A DNA stretch of 64,000 nucleotides. Origin: Flavobacteriales bacterium. Its GTDB lineage: Bacteria; Bacteroidota; Bacteroidia; Flavobacteriales_D; Parvicellaceae. Position 1 is the first letter of the stretch, and each line of letters begins with the position of its first letter. The position numbers and the translations under genes are program-made. The stretch spans positions 62,001 to 126,000 of the forward strand of contig JAQXDK010000016.1 in the NCBI GenBank assembly GCA_029251405.1. The letters are read 5' to 3'. This document shows, piece after piece, positions 17,308 to 30,700 of this stretch. The notes under the pieces were generated by a model. It did no database searches. It was given only the letters and a program-made list of their open reading frames with translations, and was not told the DNA's origin.

Positions 17308-19251
17308 CTATTTATAATCTATAAAATCTTTTTCTATAATTTCTTTAATAAGATTAGAAAATTCTTCTATTGAAAATTTTCCTATATCTCCTTTGCCTTG
17401 TTGTCTAACGGAAAGCATTTGTTCCTTGGTCTCTTTTTCTCCAACAATAAGCATGAAAGGTATTTTTTTAACCTCTGCATCTCTTATTTTTCTGCCAATT
17501 TTTTCAGCTCTTTCGTCAACAAGACCGCGAATATCGTAATTTTTTAGAAGTTTTGAAACTTCTTGGGCATAATCGTTAAATTGTTCACTTAAAGGAAGGA
17601 TAATAAATTGTTCTGGATTTAACCAAAGTGGAAATTTCCCTCCTGTATGCTCAATTAAAAGAGCAACAAATCTTTCAAGAGATCCAAATGGAGCCCTGTG
17701 GATCATGACAGGTCTGTGTTTTTTGTTATCTGATCCCGTGTATTCTAATTCAAATCTTTCTGGAAGATTGTAGTCGACTTGAATGGTTCCTAGTTGCCAA
17801 GATCTGTTTAAAGCATCTTTCACCATAAAGTCTAACTTAGGACCATAAAATGCAGCTTCTCCATACTCAACTACTGTTTTAAGACCTTTATCTTTAGCTG
17901 CACTGATTATTGCATTTTCAGCTTTATCCCAATTTTCTACACTACCAATATATTTGGTATCATTATTAGGGTCTCTCAAAGAAACTTGAGCAACAAAATC
18001 TTCGAATTTTAAGGCATTAAAAACATATAATACTAAATCAATAACTTTCTTAAACTCATCTTCTAACTGATCAGGCCTGCAAAATATATGTGCATCATCC
18101 TGAGTAAATCCTCTTACTCTTGTCAATCCATGAAGTTCACCACTTTGCTCATATCTGTAAACCGTTCCAAATTCTGCTAATCTAAGCGGTAAATCTTTAT
18201 ATGATTTTGGTGAAGAATTAAATATCTCACAATGATGTGGACAATTCATTGGTTTTAAAAGAAATTCTTCTCCTTCATTAGGTGTTTTAATAGATTGAAA
18301 AGAATCCTCACCATATTTTTCGTAGTGTCCAGAGCAAACATATAAATCCTTGTGTCCAATATGTGGAGTTGAAACAGGTAAATATCCTGAGCTAGTTTGT
18401 GCTTTTTTCAAAAAATTAACCAATCTCTCTTTAAGCTCAGTACCTTTAGGTAACCATAGCGGTAATCCTAAACCTACTTTTTCAGAAAAAGTAAAAAGTT
18501 CTAATTCTTTACCTAATTTTCTGTGGTCTCTTTTTTTAGCTTCTTCTAACTTTTCTAAATATGAATTTAAGTCTTTTTGCTTTTCAAATGTTATTCCGTA
18601 AATTCTTGTGAGTTGCTTGTTGTTTTCATTTCCTCTCCAATAAGCACCAGCAATACTTAATAATTTAACAGCTTTAATGTATCCAGTATGAGGAAGGTGA
18701 GGTCCTTTACATAAATCAGTGAAATTACCTTGAGTGTAAAAAGTGATGGTTCCGTCCTCTAGTTCACTTAACAATTCTAATTTATAAGGATCATTTTTAG
18801 TTTTGAAAAATTCAATAGCATCATCTTTAGATATTTTTTTTCTAAGGAAGGGGTTTTTCTCTCTCGCAAGTTCTATGATTTTTTTTTCAATTTTCACCAA
18901 ATCAAACTCTGAAATTTGATGATTTTCAAAGTCAATATCGTAATAAAAACCATTTTCTATAGGAGGACCTATGGCTAATTTCACACCTGGATAATAAAAT
19001 TCAATAGCTTCAGCCATTAAGTGTGCACTACTATGCCACATTGTTGATTTTCCTCCTTGGTCGTTGAAGGTTAGTAATTTTAAGCTAACATCTACATTAA
19101 GTGGTCGTTCTAAATCCCAAATATCACCGTTAATTTCAGCAGCAAGTACTTTTCTAGCCAATCCTTCACTAATTGATTGGGCGATTTGGAAGGAGTTGGT
19201 ACCCTTTTCAACTTCTTTTGAAGTGCCGTCTGGAAGTGTAACTTTTATCAT
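17308..19251 (-). CDS. thrS: Threonyl-tRNA synthetase
   Basis: Class II synthetase that charges tRNA-Thr, 647 residues. An N-terminal TGS domain ([17 protein letters not shown]) is followed by the editing domain with [10 protein letters not shown] and [10 protein letters not shown], then the catalytic core with [10 protein letters not shown] (zinc Cys), [34 protein letters not shown] and [13 protein letters not shown], and a C-terminal anticodon-binding domain. First gene of the operon that continues with infC, rpmI and rplT; a good promoter lies directly upstream. Confidence 0.98.
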   Translation of the reverse strand: MIKVTLPDGTSKEVEKGTNSFQIAQSISEGLARKVLAAEINGDIWDLERPLNVDVSLKLLTFNDQGGKSTMWHSSAHLMAEAIEFYYPGVKLAIGPPIENGFYYDIDFENHQISEFDLVKIEKKIIELAREKNPFLRKKISKDDAIEFFKTKNDPYKLELLSELEDGTITFYTQGNFTDLCKGPHLPHTGYIKAVKLLSIAGAYWRGNENNKQLTRIYGITFEKQKDLNSYLEKLEEAKKRDHRKLGKELELFTFSEKVGLGLPLWLPKGTELKERLVNFLKKAQTSSGYLPVSTPHIGHKDLYVCSGHYEKYGEDSFQSIKTPNEGEEFLLKPMNCPHHCEIFNSSPKSYKDLPLRLAEFGTVYRYEQSGELHGLTRVRGFTQDDAHIFCRPDQLEDEFKKVIDLVLYVFNALKFEDFVAQVSLRDPNNDTKYIGSVENWDKAENAIISAAKDKGLKTVVEYGEAAFYGPKLDFMVKDALNRSWQLGTIQVDYNLPERFELEYTGSDNKKHRPVMIHRAPFGSLERFVALLIEHTGGKFPLWLNPEQFIILPLSEQFNDYAQEVSKLLKNYDIRGLVDERAEKIGRKIRDAEVKKIPFMLIVGEKETKEQMLSVRQQGKGDIGKFSIEEFSNLIKEIIEKDFIDYK

Positions 19252-19270
19252 CTCTGTTATTATGAGTCGG

Positions 19271-19300
19271 CAAATATAACTAAATGATTCTCTAACAAAA
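19271..19300 (-). promoter_or_regulatory. Promoter of the thrS operon
   Basis: On the minus strand TTTTG (19300-19296), 17 bp, then TATATTTG (19278-19271) fit the Flavobacteriia consensus TTG-N17-23-TAnnTTTG. The -7 box ends 19 bp before the thrS ATG, so a short leader is expected and there is no room for a T-box-like element. Confidence 0.7.
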
Positions 19301-19335
19301 GCACCTATTTAAAATATTCCTTACTTTGTGTAACA

Positions 19336-19767
19336 ATGAATGTAGATATACTCAAAAAGTACAACCAAACTAATCTTTTCGGAAAGTACTTAGACTTGCA
19401 ATTAGATGTTGTTAAACCAGGAAATGTATCTTACAAAGTTAAAGTCAAAAAACAACATTTAGCCACTGTGAAATCTGCCCACGGTGGATTTATTTCAGCT
19501 ATTTTTGATCAAATAGTTGGAACAGCTGCTCTTAGTAAAGCAATGGTGGAATCAAAATTAGTATCCACTATTGAATTTAAAATTAATTATCTCCAACCAG
19601 CAATATTACACGACGAGTTAATTGGCAATGGGATAGTAATTAAAAATGGGAAAAGAATTTATACAGTCAAAGGTGATATTTACAATCAAAAAAAAGAACT
19701 TATTGCAACAGGAATAGCAACTTTGAATGCTTATCCTTATGAAAAAAGTGATATGAATTTTAAATAA
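19336..19767 (+). CDS. PaaI-like acyl-CoA thioesterase
   Basis: A 143-residue single-domain hotdog protein. The motif SAHGGFISAIFDQIVGTAAL gives the HGG loop and the helix-borne Asp typical of PaaI/YbgC-type thioesterases. STIEFKINYLQPA corresponds to the central strands. It probably hydrolyses acyl- or aryl-CoA in the cytosol; the substrate is unknown. Divergent from thrS and followed after 6 bp by the large BNR protein. Confidence 0.85.
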   Translation: MNVDILKKYNQTNLFGKYLDLQLDVVKPGNVSYKVKVKKQHLATVKSAHGGFISAIFDQIVGTAALSKAMVESKLVSTIEFKINYLQPAILHDELIGNGIVIKNGKRIYTVKGDIYNQKKELIATGIATLNAYPYEKSDMNFK

Positions 19768-19773
19768 TAATTT

Positions 19774-22700
19774 ATGAAGAAAGTTTTAATAATAGCATTG
19801 TCGTTAGCCATTACCCAAATTGGTGTTTCTCAGAGTAAAAAGAAGTCAGAACTCAGTAAAATTAATTTATCTGGACTTAAATTTAGATCTGTTGGTCCAT
19901 CTTTGACTGCAGGCAGAATTGCTGATATAGCGGTAAATCAAAATAATAATAAAATTTATTATGTTGCTGTTGCTTCTGGAGGAGTTTGGAAAACTGAAAA
20001 TAGTGGAACTACTTTTAAACCAATATTTGACAGTCAGGGTTCTTACAGTATAGGTTGTGTACAAATTGATCCAAATAATGAACATGTAATATGGGTTGGG
20101 ACTGGTGAGAATAATAACCAACGTAGTGTCGCCTACGGAGACGGGGTTTATAAAAGTATGGACGGTGGAAAATCATGGAAAAATATGGGTCTAAAAGACT
20201 CTGAACATATCGGAATGATTAAAATAGACCCCAACAACTCAAATAATATTTACGTTGCTGCTTATGGTCCTTTGTGGAAAGAAGGAGGAGAAAGAGGTTT
20301 GTATTTTTCAAATAACAGAGGAAAAGATTGGAAACTAATCTTAGAAACTGATAAACATACTGGAATTAATGAAATTCATTTAGATCCTCGAGACACAACA
20401 ACATTATACGCTACATCACATCAGAGAAGAAGACATGTATTTACCTACGTTGGTGGTGGTGAAGGATCAAAAATATATAAGTCTACAGACGCTGGTAAAT
20501 CATGGCGTGAATTAAAAAACGGTCTTCCATCGTCAAATAAAGGTAGAATAGGTATGGATGTTTCTCCAGCTAATCCAGATTTTTTATATGCCTTGGTTGA
20601 AGCAGAAAATAATAAACAGGGACTCTATGTTTCAAAAAATAGAGGAGAAAGTTGGAAAAAAACAAATAAATACGTCACAAGCGGAAACTACTATCAAGAA
20701 GTCTTTTGCGATCCAAAAGATTGTAATAAAGTATTTTTTATGGACACATGGCTTCACCATACTAGTGATGGAGGAAAAACAATTACAAAAACCGGTGAAC
20801 AAAATAAACATGTTGATAATCATTGTATATGGGTTGATCCTCAGGATACTGGCCACTGGATTGTTGGCTGCGACGGAGGTTTATATGAAACTTGGGATCA
20901 TGCTGATAATTGGGATTTTAAATCCAATCTTCCAATTACTCAATTTTATAAAGTAGCAGTTGATAACGATTTTCCATTTTATAATATTTATGGTGGAACT
21001 CAAGATAATAACAGCTTAGGTGGACCATCGAGAACTATAACCAATCATGGGATTATGAATTCAGATTGGTATATTACTAATGGTGGAGACGGCTTTGAAA
21101 GTGCTATTGACCCAAAAGATCCTAATATTGTTTATGCTCAGTCCCAGTACGGTTGGTTGGTTCGTTATGATCGACTTTCTGGTGAAAAAGTAGGTATAAA
21201 ACCAATGGCCAATGAAGGAATGAAGGCTTTAAGATGGAATTGGGATGCTCCATTACTAATAAGTCCTCACAACAATAAAAGACTTTACTTTGCTGCAAAT
21301 CAATTGTTTAGAAGTGAAAATAGAGGAGATGAATGGAAGTGCATAAGTCCAGATTTATCTAGAAATATAGATAGAAATCAATTAAAAGTTATGGGCAAAA
21401 TTCAAAGTTCTGACGCTGTAATGAAAAATAAATCTACTACCATGTATGGAAATATTGTTTCATTAGATGAATCATCTTTGAAAGAAAATCTTTTGTATGC
21501 AGGAACTGATGATGGATTAATACATGTAACTGAAAATTCAGGTGAAAGTTGGACTAAGTACGATAAGTTTAAAGGAATACCAGAGTTTACTTACGTAAAT
21601 TCTTTGGTGTCATCACAACATCAAACCAATAGGGTTTATGCGGTGTTTAATAATCACAAAAAAGGAGATTTTAATCCATATGTTATGGTATCTAACGATA
21701 AGGGGAATTCTTGGAAGTCTATAGTTTCAAATCTTCCTGAAAGAGGTTCAGTATACGACCTTGTAGAAGATCATGAAGATGAAAATCTATTATTTGTTGG
21801 AACTGAATTTGGTGTTTATTTCACCTATAATGGTGGTAAAGAATGGAAACAATTAAAAAATGGGATTCCTACAATTGCAGTAAGGGATTTAGAAATTCAG
21901 AAAAGAGAAAACGATTTGGTATTAGCCACTTTTGGAAGAAGTTTTTATGTCTTAGATGATTATTCTTCTCTTCGATATTTAAAAGATAAAATCAACACTA
22001 AAGCTTATATTTTCCCTGTTAAAAAATCGTTAATGTATATAGATTCAAGACCTCTTGGTCTCAGAGGGAAAGGTTCTCAGGGAGCTTCATTATATACAGC
22101 TAAAAACCCTCCAATTGGTGCTGTTTTTAATTATATTTTAAATGATTCACTTAAGACTCAAAAAGAAATTAGGCAAGAAACTGAAAAAAAACAATTCAAA
22201 GCAGGTGAAGAAATTACTTATCCATCGATTGAACAATTAAAAGTTGAAGACAATGAGGAAAAACCATATTTAATTTTTACTATTCTTGATGAAAAAAGTA
22301 ATGAGTTAAGGAAAATAAATAAAAAACCAACTACTGGTTTAAATAGTCTTGTTTGGAATTTCAGACTTACACCACAAAAGAATATATCTTTAAAATCTTC
22401 TATGCCGGGTAGATACAGTGAAGCTAGTAATGGGCCTTTAGCATTACCTGGGAAATACTTTATAACCATGCATAAGGTTGAAAATGGAAAGTCTACTTTG
22501 TTAGTAGATAAAACCCCGTTCGAATGTGAGTGGCTTAATCAGCTATCTACTCCAACAGATGATAAAGCAGCTCGTTTATCTTTCCAGTTAAAAGTTGATC
22601 AGCTTAGAAAAGCCGTAGATGCGTCCTCGGAAGTTTTGGAAGAAGATCAAAAAAGACTTGAATTTATTGAATCAGCTTTTAAATCTTATCCGAATTTAGA

Positions 22701-23040
22701 TTTATCATATTTAATGAAGCTAAATAAACTAAAATCTAGCTTAAAAGAAATTAAAATAATGCTTTACGGTGATCAGTCATTAAGCAGTAGAGACATCGAA
22801 CAAAAAGAAGCCATTTCTTCAAAAGTGGGAATTATTATTTGGAATATGTGGAGAAACCGATCAAACCCCACTGTCACCAACAAAAAGTTGTACGAATCAG
22901 CATCAAATAATTTTGAAAAATTGATAATTGACATGCAAAGTTTAGATAATTTTATAAAAGAAATCGAAAAATATTTAGAAAGTAAACAGGTTCCATTTAC
23001 TCCTGGAAGAGGTCTAATTTTAAACTGGAAAAAAGAGTAA
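19774..23040 (+). CDS. Secreted BNR/Asp-box repeat protein (sortilin/VPS10-like)
   Basis: An exported 1088-residue beta-propeller protein. The signal peptide is MKKVLIIALSLAITQIGVSQS. At least nine Asp-box type repeats are visible, for example SMDGGKSW, SNNRGKDW, STDAGKSW, SKNRGESW, SENRGDEW, TENSGESW, SNDKGNSW and TYNGGKEW, mostly between residues 60 and 710, consistent with two propellers. The last 350 residues contain a beta-rich part, then a helical region and a short tail. Such proteins are abundant in Bacteroidota and often labelled glycosyl hydrolase, but I see no catalytic motif. Likely role is binding or processing polymers at the surface. Confidence 0.82.
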   Translation: MKKVLIIALSLAITQIGVSQSKKKSELSKINLSGLKFRSVGPSLTAGRIADIAVNQNNNKIYYVAVASGGVWKTENSGTTFKPIFDSQGSYSIGCVQIDPNNEHVIWVGTGENNNQRSVAYGDGVYKSMDGGKSWKNMGLKDSEHIGMIKIDPNNSNNIYVAAYGPLWKEGGERGLYFSNNRGKDWKLILETDKHTGINEIHLDPRDTTTLYATSHQRRRHVFTYVGGGEGSKIYKSTDAGKSWRELKNGLPSSNKGRIGMDVSPANPDFLYALVEAENNKQGLYVSKNRGESWKKTNKYVTSGNYYQEVFCDPKDCNKVFFMDTWLHHTSDGGKTITKTGEQNKHVDNHCIWVDPQDTGHWIVGCDGGLYETWDHADNWDFKSNLPITQFYKVAVDNDFPFYNIYGGTQDNNSLGGPSRTITNHGIMNSDWYITNGGDGFESAIDPKDPNIVYAQSQYGWLVRYDRLSGEKVGIKPMANEGMKALRWNWDAPLLISPHNNKRLYFAANQLFRSENRGDEWKCISPDLSRNIDRNQLKVMGKIQSSDAVMKNKSTTMYGNIVSLDESSLKENLLYAGTDDGLIHVTENSGESWTKYDKFKGIPEFTYVNSLVSSQHQTNRVYAVFNNHKKGDFNPYVMVSNDKGNSWKSIVSNLPERGSVYDLVEDHEDENLLFVGTEFGVYFTYNGGKEWKQLKNGIPTIAVRDLEIQKRENDLVLATFGRSFYVLDDYSSLRYLKDKINTKAYIFPVKKSLMYIDSRPLGLRGKGSQGASLYTAKNPPIGAVFNYILNDSLKTQKEIRQETEKKQFKAGEEITYPSIEQLKVEDNEEKPYLIFTILDEKSNELRKINKKPTTGLNSLVWNFRLTPQKNISLKSSMPGRYSEASNGPLALPGKYFITMHKVENGKSTLLVDKTPFECEWLNQLSTPTDDKAARLSFQLKVDQLRKAVDASSEVLEEDQKRLEFIESAFKSYPNLDLSYLMKLNKLKSSLKEIKIMLYGDQSLSSRDIEQKEAISSKVGIIIWNMWRNRSNPTVTNKKLYESASNNFEKLIIDMQSLDNFIKEIEKYLESKQVPFTPGRGLILNWKKE

Positions 23041-23189
23041 AATGAAATATTTCATTTTGGAAAAGAAAATGCACTAAAAGAATTAGTATTCGATATTTTC
23101 CAAATATAATTGGCTATTAATAGATTAAAAATAGAATACGATGAATATGAAAATATTGTATCAAAAACATTTAAGGACGTATTTAAAAT

Positions 23190-23864
23190 TTAAAAACCTG
23201 TTTTAGAGTAGTTGTTGTATTTTTTTGGATCGAACTCATAAAGAATAGCTTTTCTTCCTCTTGTGTTTCTTTGTACTTTTTTAACCTCTCTTAGAAAATT
23301 CATTTCCAGAATTCTTCTTCTGAAATTTCTTTTATCAAATTTTTTTGTCAAAAAAGATGCATATAAACCCTCTAATTCATTCATGGTAAATTGGTCAGGA
23401 AGAAGATTTTTACCTAGTGGTCTATATTTCATTCTTCTTTTAATTCTTTTTAATGCCATTTCAATCATATCGTTATGATCAAATGCAAACTCTGGAAATG
23501 ATTCTAAACTTGTGAAAGCAGCTCCATTATCTTCATTTAAAATTACTTTATCTTTTTCGAGATTGATTAGACCGTAAAATGATATGTCAATAATTCTTCC
23601 ATTTGGATGTCTATATACTTTTCCAAATGCATTTAATTGTTCTACATAAATGTTACTATTACCAATATTTTCAAATAATATTTCGGAACAAATTTCTTCT
23701 AAGGATTTATTAGGATCAAGTGCTTTGTTGGGGAGTATTAATGCACCTTTAAAAGGTTGGTCTTTGTTTTCTACTGTTAATACCTTTTTCTCTTCATCAT
23801 TGTAGCAAAAAAGGCAGATACTTACTGATATTCCTATATTTTGATTTTTTTCAGACAAGTTCAT
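23190..23864 (-). CDS. Nudix-like transcriptional regulator (NrtR/AraR type)
   Basis: A 224-residue regulator with an N-terminal Nudix-fold domain (residues about 10-140) and a C-terminal winged helix (about 150-224, LPDQFTMNELEGLYASFLTKKFDKRNFRRRI). The Nudix box is degenerate: the REUxEE core reads S-E-I-L-F-E, so hydrolysis is unlikely and the domain probably senses a ligand. NrtR regulators bind ADP-ribose, and the AraR branch in Bacteroides binds arabinose and controls sugar uptake. A perfect inverted repeat sits 9 bp before its ATG, and a near-identical one precedes the susC gene at 62246. I infer autoregulation and control of that locus; the ligand is unknown. Confidence 0.85.
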   Translation of the reverse strand: MNLSEKNQNIGISVSICLFCYNDEEKKVLTVENKDQPFKGALILPNKALDPNKSLEEICSEILFENIGNSNIYVEQLNAFGKVYRHPNGRIIDISFYGLINLEKDKVILNEDNGAAFTSLESFPEFAFDHNDMIEMALKRIKRRMKYRPLGKNLLPDQFTMNELEGLYASFLTKKFDKRNFRRRILEMNFLREVKKVQRNTRGRKAILYEFDPKKYNNYSKTGF

Positions 23865-23873
23865 AAATCTTAA

Positions 23874-23894
23874 TTAGTGTATTTAAGACACTAA
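23874..23894. promoter_or_regulatory. Candidate operator of the Nudix-like regulator
   Basis: TTAGTGT-ATTTAAG-ACACTAA is a perfect 7-bp inverted repeat with a 7-base spacer. It lies between the mnmA stop and the regulator ATG (both on the minus strand). The same half-sites at the same spacing occur at 62191-62211 before susC. Total length of 21 bp fits a dimeric winged-helix site. Confidence 0.65.
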
Positions 23895-23899
23895 GTTAG

Positions 23900-25054
23900 T
23901 TAATTTATTATTCCTGACCCAATTAGTTCATCATTTTTATACCAGCTTAGAAATTGTCCAGAGGTAATTCCCCTTTGTTCATATTTAAAGAAAACCTGTA
24001 ATTCAGATTTTGTGAATCTTAATTCACATTTGGTAAGTTGTTGTCTGTATCTAATTCTTGCATCATATTCTATGTCTTGAGATTTTTTGGATTTTAAATC
24101 TTCTCTAATCCAATGAATATTATCAGTACTAACAGATAAATGCTTTCTGTAGAGGCCAGGATGATCTTCTTTTTGTCCGACATATATGATGTTTTCATTA
24201 ACATCTGTACCAATTACAAACAAAGGATTTATTTTACCTCCAATATTCAAACCTTTCCTTTGTCCAATAGTGAAATAATGGGCACCGTTATGTTCTCCAA
24301 CAACTGTTCCCATATTTTTTTGGTAATTTATAGGAAGAAAGCTTTGTTGGTTCTCTTTGAATATGGAATGGTTCCTATCGATTTCAACTACTTGACCTAC
24401 TTTGTTTTTTAAAAATTGTTGTAAAAAAATTGGAAGTTTTACCTTGCCAATGAAGCATAATCCTTGTGAGTCCTTTTTGGTTGCTGTGTTTAATCCTATT
24501 TCATTAGCTATTCTTCTTACTTCCTTTTTTTCTAGAGAACCTAGTGGGAATAAACTTTTAGATAATTGATATTGATTAACCTGGCACAAAAAATAACTTT
24601 GATCTTTGGTCTTATCAACTCCTGCTAGGAGTCTGTAAATTTTTTCACCATTAATTTGTATTTCATCCTTTCTACAATAATGACCGGTTGCTACATAGTC
24701 AGCACCCAACTCTAATGCTTTTTTTAAAAATAAATCAAATTTTATTTCTCTATTGCAAAGAATATCTGGATTTGGTGTCCTTCCATTTTTATATTCTTTA
24801 AACATGTAGTCAACAATTTTTTCTTTATACTCTTTACTAAAATCAATAACTTGAAAAGGAATTCCTAGTTTTTCAGCTACCTGTAATGCATCATTACTGT
24901 CTTCTATCCACGGACATTCATCGTCTATAATTACAGTTTCGTCGTTCCAGTTTCTCATGAAAAGACCAATAACATTATATCCTTCTCTTTGTAACAAATA
25001 AGCTGCAACACTTGAATCTACACCTCCCGAAAGACCTACTACCACAGTTTTCAT
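23900..25054 (-). CDS. mnmA: tRNA-specific 2-thiouridylase MnmA
   Basis: Introduces the 2-thio group at U34 of tRNA-Lys, -Glu and -Gln. The PP-loop ATPase motif is [17 protein letters not shown] at the N-terminus. The two catalytic cysteines are in [13 protein letters not shown] (about residue 100) and SQGLCFIGK (about residue 195). The sequence GHYCRK and the C-terminal beta-barrel ending in [17 protein letters not shown] are as expected, and the length is 384 residues. A TACTTTTG box at 25059-25066 (minus strand) lies only 5 bp before the ATG, so a very short leader is possible. Confidence 0.96.
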   Translation of the reverse strand: MKTVVVGLSGGVDSSVAAYLLQREGYNVIGLFMRNWNDETVIIDDECPWIEDSNDALQVAEKLGIPFQVIDFSKEYKEKIVDYMFKEYKNGRTPNPDILCNREIKFDLFLKKALELGADYVATGHYCRKDEIQINGEKIYRLLAGVDKTKDQSYFLCQVNQYQLSKSLFPLGSLEKKEVRRIANEIGLNTATKKDSQGLCFIGKVKLPIFLQQFLKNKVGQVVEIDRNHSIFKENQQSFLPINYQKNMGTVVGEHNGAHYFTIGQRKGLNIGGKINPLFVIGTDVNENIIYVGQKEDHPGLYRKHLSVSTDNIHWIREDLKSKKSQDIEYDARIRYRQQLTKCELRFTKSELQVFFKYEQRGITSGQFLSWYKNDELIGSGIIN

Positions 25055-25125
25055 TTTTCAAAAGTAATTAGAAATCATCTTTTCACCTAACATTGTTCTT
25101 TTTGTTAAAATAAATTTATCTTTAA

Positions 25126-27165
<2,040 letters not shown>

Positions 27166-27204
27166 TTTAATTTTTCGCATTTTTTTTAATATTTATTTAA
27201 ACTG

Positions 27205-27699
27205 TTAATATTTAATATTGAGTTTTTTATAAATAAAATGCATCAACCATGCTGGACCAATAAGTAAAAACTGAATATCTTTTAAAAAGGAAGGTTTTTT
27301 TCCTTCTATTTCGTGGCCAACAAATTGAATAACCCATGATATTGCGAAAATAATCAAAGCAATAACCCAAAGATGATAGTTTATTACTTTCTCTAAAATT
27401 AGGTTTTCAATATAATTTGTAATAAACAAACATAAAGATGAAAATACTAACATTCCTACAGTTAAAATTGGGGATAATTTAAGGTAATAAATAAGTACAA
27501 AGATCATACAAATGGTAGCCCAATTTATAAACTGGTATTCATAGATTTTAAGTTGTTCTAGTGGCCCTAGTGGAATGGACCAAATTAAGGCGACAATACT
27601 CAAAAAAATTGAAGGAACACAAATCCAATGAATTAATTTGTTAATTGAATTCTTGTGGCTTGACCCGTATTCATTTAACAATAATTCAATTTTTTTCAT
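27205..27699 (-). CDS. Mpo1-like (DUF962) membrane protein
   Basis: A 164-residue protein with four or five hydrophobic helices, matching the DUF962/YGL010w family. Conserved family elements are YGSSHKNSINKLIHWICVP at the N-terminus, and SWVIQFVGHEIEGKKP followed by LKDIQFLLIGPAWLMHFI at the C-terminus. The conserved histidines are in these blocks. The yeast member Mpo1 is an Fe(II) dioxygenase that shortens 2-hydroxy fatty acids during phytosphingosine breakdown. Bacterial members are largely untested. Located between the FadH-like gene and the CotH gene, and 4 kb from an S1P-lyase-like gene. Confidence 0.85.
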   Translation of the reverse strand: MKKIELLLNEYGSSHKNSINKLIHWICVPSIFLSIVALIWSIPLGPLEQLKIYEYQFINWATICMIFVLIYYLKLSPILTVGMLVFSSLCLFITNYIENLILEKVINYHLWVIALIIFAISWVIQFVGHEIEGKKPSFLKDIQFLLIGPAWLMHFIYKKLNIKY

Positions 27700-27714
27700 A
27701 TCAATATCTTATGT

Positions 27715-30700
27715 TTACTTACTTAAGATAAGTTTTTTATTGTAAACTTTATCAGCTGTCTTAAGCTGAACAAAATATGCTCCTTTAGATAAATAACTCA
27801 CATCTATCCTTTCTTTATACTGCCCTATAAAGTCTTCTATAATTTGATTGGAGATTTCTTGTCCCAAAGAATTCAATATTGATATTTGAATATCTTCTCT
27901 AGAGCTAAGTAAGAAAATCAATTCGAACTCATTTTCTGCTGGATTAGGGTAGATTTCTAGGTCATAATCGTTTTTTTGAAATTCTAGTAAATTAGAAAAT
28001 ATTTGACACGAGCCAATGGTAATGTATAATTTATATACTCCGTTTGATGGGTTGTAAATTATGCTGTCATTTGAGATTGGTTGTCCGTTTGCAAACCATT
28101 GATAATTAATTTCTCCATTAGAACCAGTTATAGTTGGGATAATAAAATTATCGGTAGAATCATTTATTGAGACTTCTATTGATTCGTCGCACGTTGTAAA
28201 ATTAGCTGTAAATATATAGTCACCATCAAGTTCGATGTTTTCTAGAATTTCATTATTTAAATTATTAGAATTTATAATGTTGTTATTATCCCAATGAGAA
28301 AATAGATATCCAGAATCAGCAATAGCTTGTATATTAATTGGACAACCACCGTGATAAACTCCGTTCCATGGATAATCATCAGGTGTTATGGTACTTATAT
28401 TAATCTTACCTGAATTTGAAGGCGTAACATTTAATTCAACATCCTTTTGACCACTCAAAGTTAGAGATTGATTTAAATGTGCCCTAGCTGTTGAAATTCT
28501 TGAAGTATTGTAAGAAGTTATACTGTTAATTGCATTGCTCCACTGTGAATAGGAGTTTAAGCCACTACCATTTGGAGACCAAGCACTAATATGGTTGGGA
28601 ATAGCATTTGATAGTCTATCTTTTAGTTCAGTAGCAACACCATTAAAATTGTTGGTTTGGAATATAGTGTTTATTAAATCGTTATACCTATTGGTAAACT
28701 TGCATTTAAATTCCTGGTTGTTTAATGCTCTAGAAAATATTTGAGAATGTTCACTAGTCACAGTAGGATATCTAGCAGCATTTATATAATTATCCCAAAT
28801 ACTTTGCCCAAAGTAGCCTAAAGAACCGTCTGTGTCGTAGAGAACGTACCTCCAAACACCTCCTGTAGTATCAGGTCTCCAGAGCTTGACATTGTTTAGT
28901 CCCCAAGCAATTCCCATCCAATCCATATTTTGAATATAGGTTTGGGTAATGAAATAGTCAATGTAATTATCAATGTCAAATCGTGAGCTGAAAACATCTA
29001 TAAAATTAGAGTCGGAAACACTTGTGTTATTTAACATAGTAAATGTTTCCATAAAGTGATTACTTGAACCAGCTAAAGCACTGTCTCTATTTAATAGATC
29101 GATTTGATCACTACTCATACCGTGGTTGCTTTCGACGTAATGTTCATCAATTTTCTCTCTTATTCCGTATAATCCCCAATAATCCCCATTTAAATAAACA
29201 ATGGCTGGCTCATAAGCCATTCTGTCAATATGAGTTTCTTTTACAACTCTAGAAACTATTGCATCTTGGATTCTATCATTCCACGTGTGTTGCCCACCAT
29301 TTCTTAAATTAAAATTATTGAATTTTGTTAAATTACTTTTTCCAGGAATTAAAGGATATTCAATGGGACCTTTGTAGATAGATTTGGTATCAATTCTAAA
29401 AGATTTTTGAGGTTCTGCTCTAGACCATCCGCCGTGAATTTCGAGATCGAATTGAGTTTCAAATTGTTTGTTTTTATTTGCATCAAAAAATTCCATTCTA
29501 GACCATTTCGACCAAGGTTCCCAAAAATTGCTTCCAAAATATGGGTAATTGTTTAAATCTGCATTGGGACCAAAAACATAGAGTCCGTTATTCCAATCCC
29601 AAAGGTTGTCATTATTGGTTATAATTGAAAACACAGGAAGATTATGATTTTGTTCATTAATAATAAATGTTCTGTCTACAACCTCACTTGGTAAGTTATT
29701 GTTGGTGGAAAATGCTCTTACACTTAAAACTGAAGAATTATTAAATGAAAGTGAGGAATTAAATAGTAAATCAGTTGAGTCTGGAACATCTCCATTTGTA
29801 GTAAATCTTGTAATACTATTTGGGTTTTGATTAACATCAACAACCACTAAGTTAGTATACCACCCTGATTCTTTGGTTATTAATGGCTGGGGTTCAATTC
29901 CGTCGTAACACCAACTATTTAAATTATCATTTTTCGGAGTAGGTTGGTTAAAGAAACACCAGTTATTGGAACCGTCAGGAGATCTTCCGTATGATAATCC
30001 ATTTTGCAAATCGTTTGGAATAGAAAGGCTATCTAAAATGGTACCTGCCGCATTACTAATTAAAAGAGTTTCGTCTATCGAAAGTTTAAAATTACAGTGA
30101 AAGTTAACTAATGGAGGTGTAAGCCAATTTGGTAAGTTTTGATAATTGATATTGTTACTAATAATTCCAGCAGAAAGAAAAAAGTTACTACTTAAATCTG
30201 ACGAATTAAATGCTGAATTATGAACTTGAACTGCGAGCACATTATCGCCTTGCAACAATAAGTTAGAAAAATTTTCAAGACTTAAAAGTTTACTTTCTGG
30301 AATTCCACCATTATATAATACTGCTTCGTGATCATTATTAGTTGTTGTATTGAAAGTTGGGAAATAAGTGCTGAAATTATTAGATCTCATAATTTCAACT
30401 CCATTCAAATAAGCTATAAAACCGTCATCATAATCTGCATGAAATAATAAATGAGATAAATCATTAAGATCTTGAATGTTAAACTTTTTCCTCATGTAAA
30501 GAGAAATAGTGTTAGAAGATATAATGGTGTTGTCATCATTGTCTCCATAGCCAATACCACCTTGTCCAGAATTCCAAGATTGATCGTCAAAACCTAATGT
30601 ATTCCAATCAGTATTTATATTGGATGATCCAGCTACATAATTCCAAATATCAGTTGCTTTTACAATATTTTCCCAGTGCGAAGGGTAGTAGTTTGGATTT

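Noticed and set aside
23041-23192. Gene remnant after the BNR protein: its frame continues past the stop with protein-like sequence and two more stops.
   Set aside because: Only about 50 codons with two stops and no recognisable family; in AT-rich DNA such runs are expected by chance.
28990-29035. AACACTTGTGTT-like palindrome matching the one at 62136-62154.
   Set aside because: It is inside the CotH coding sequence and short; no promoter context, so probably coincidence.
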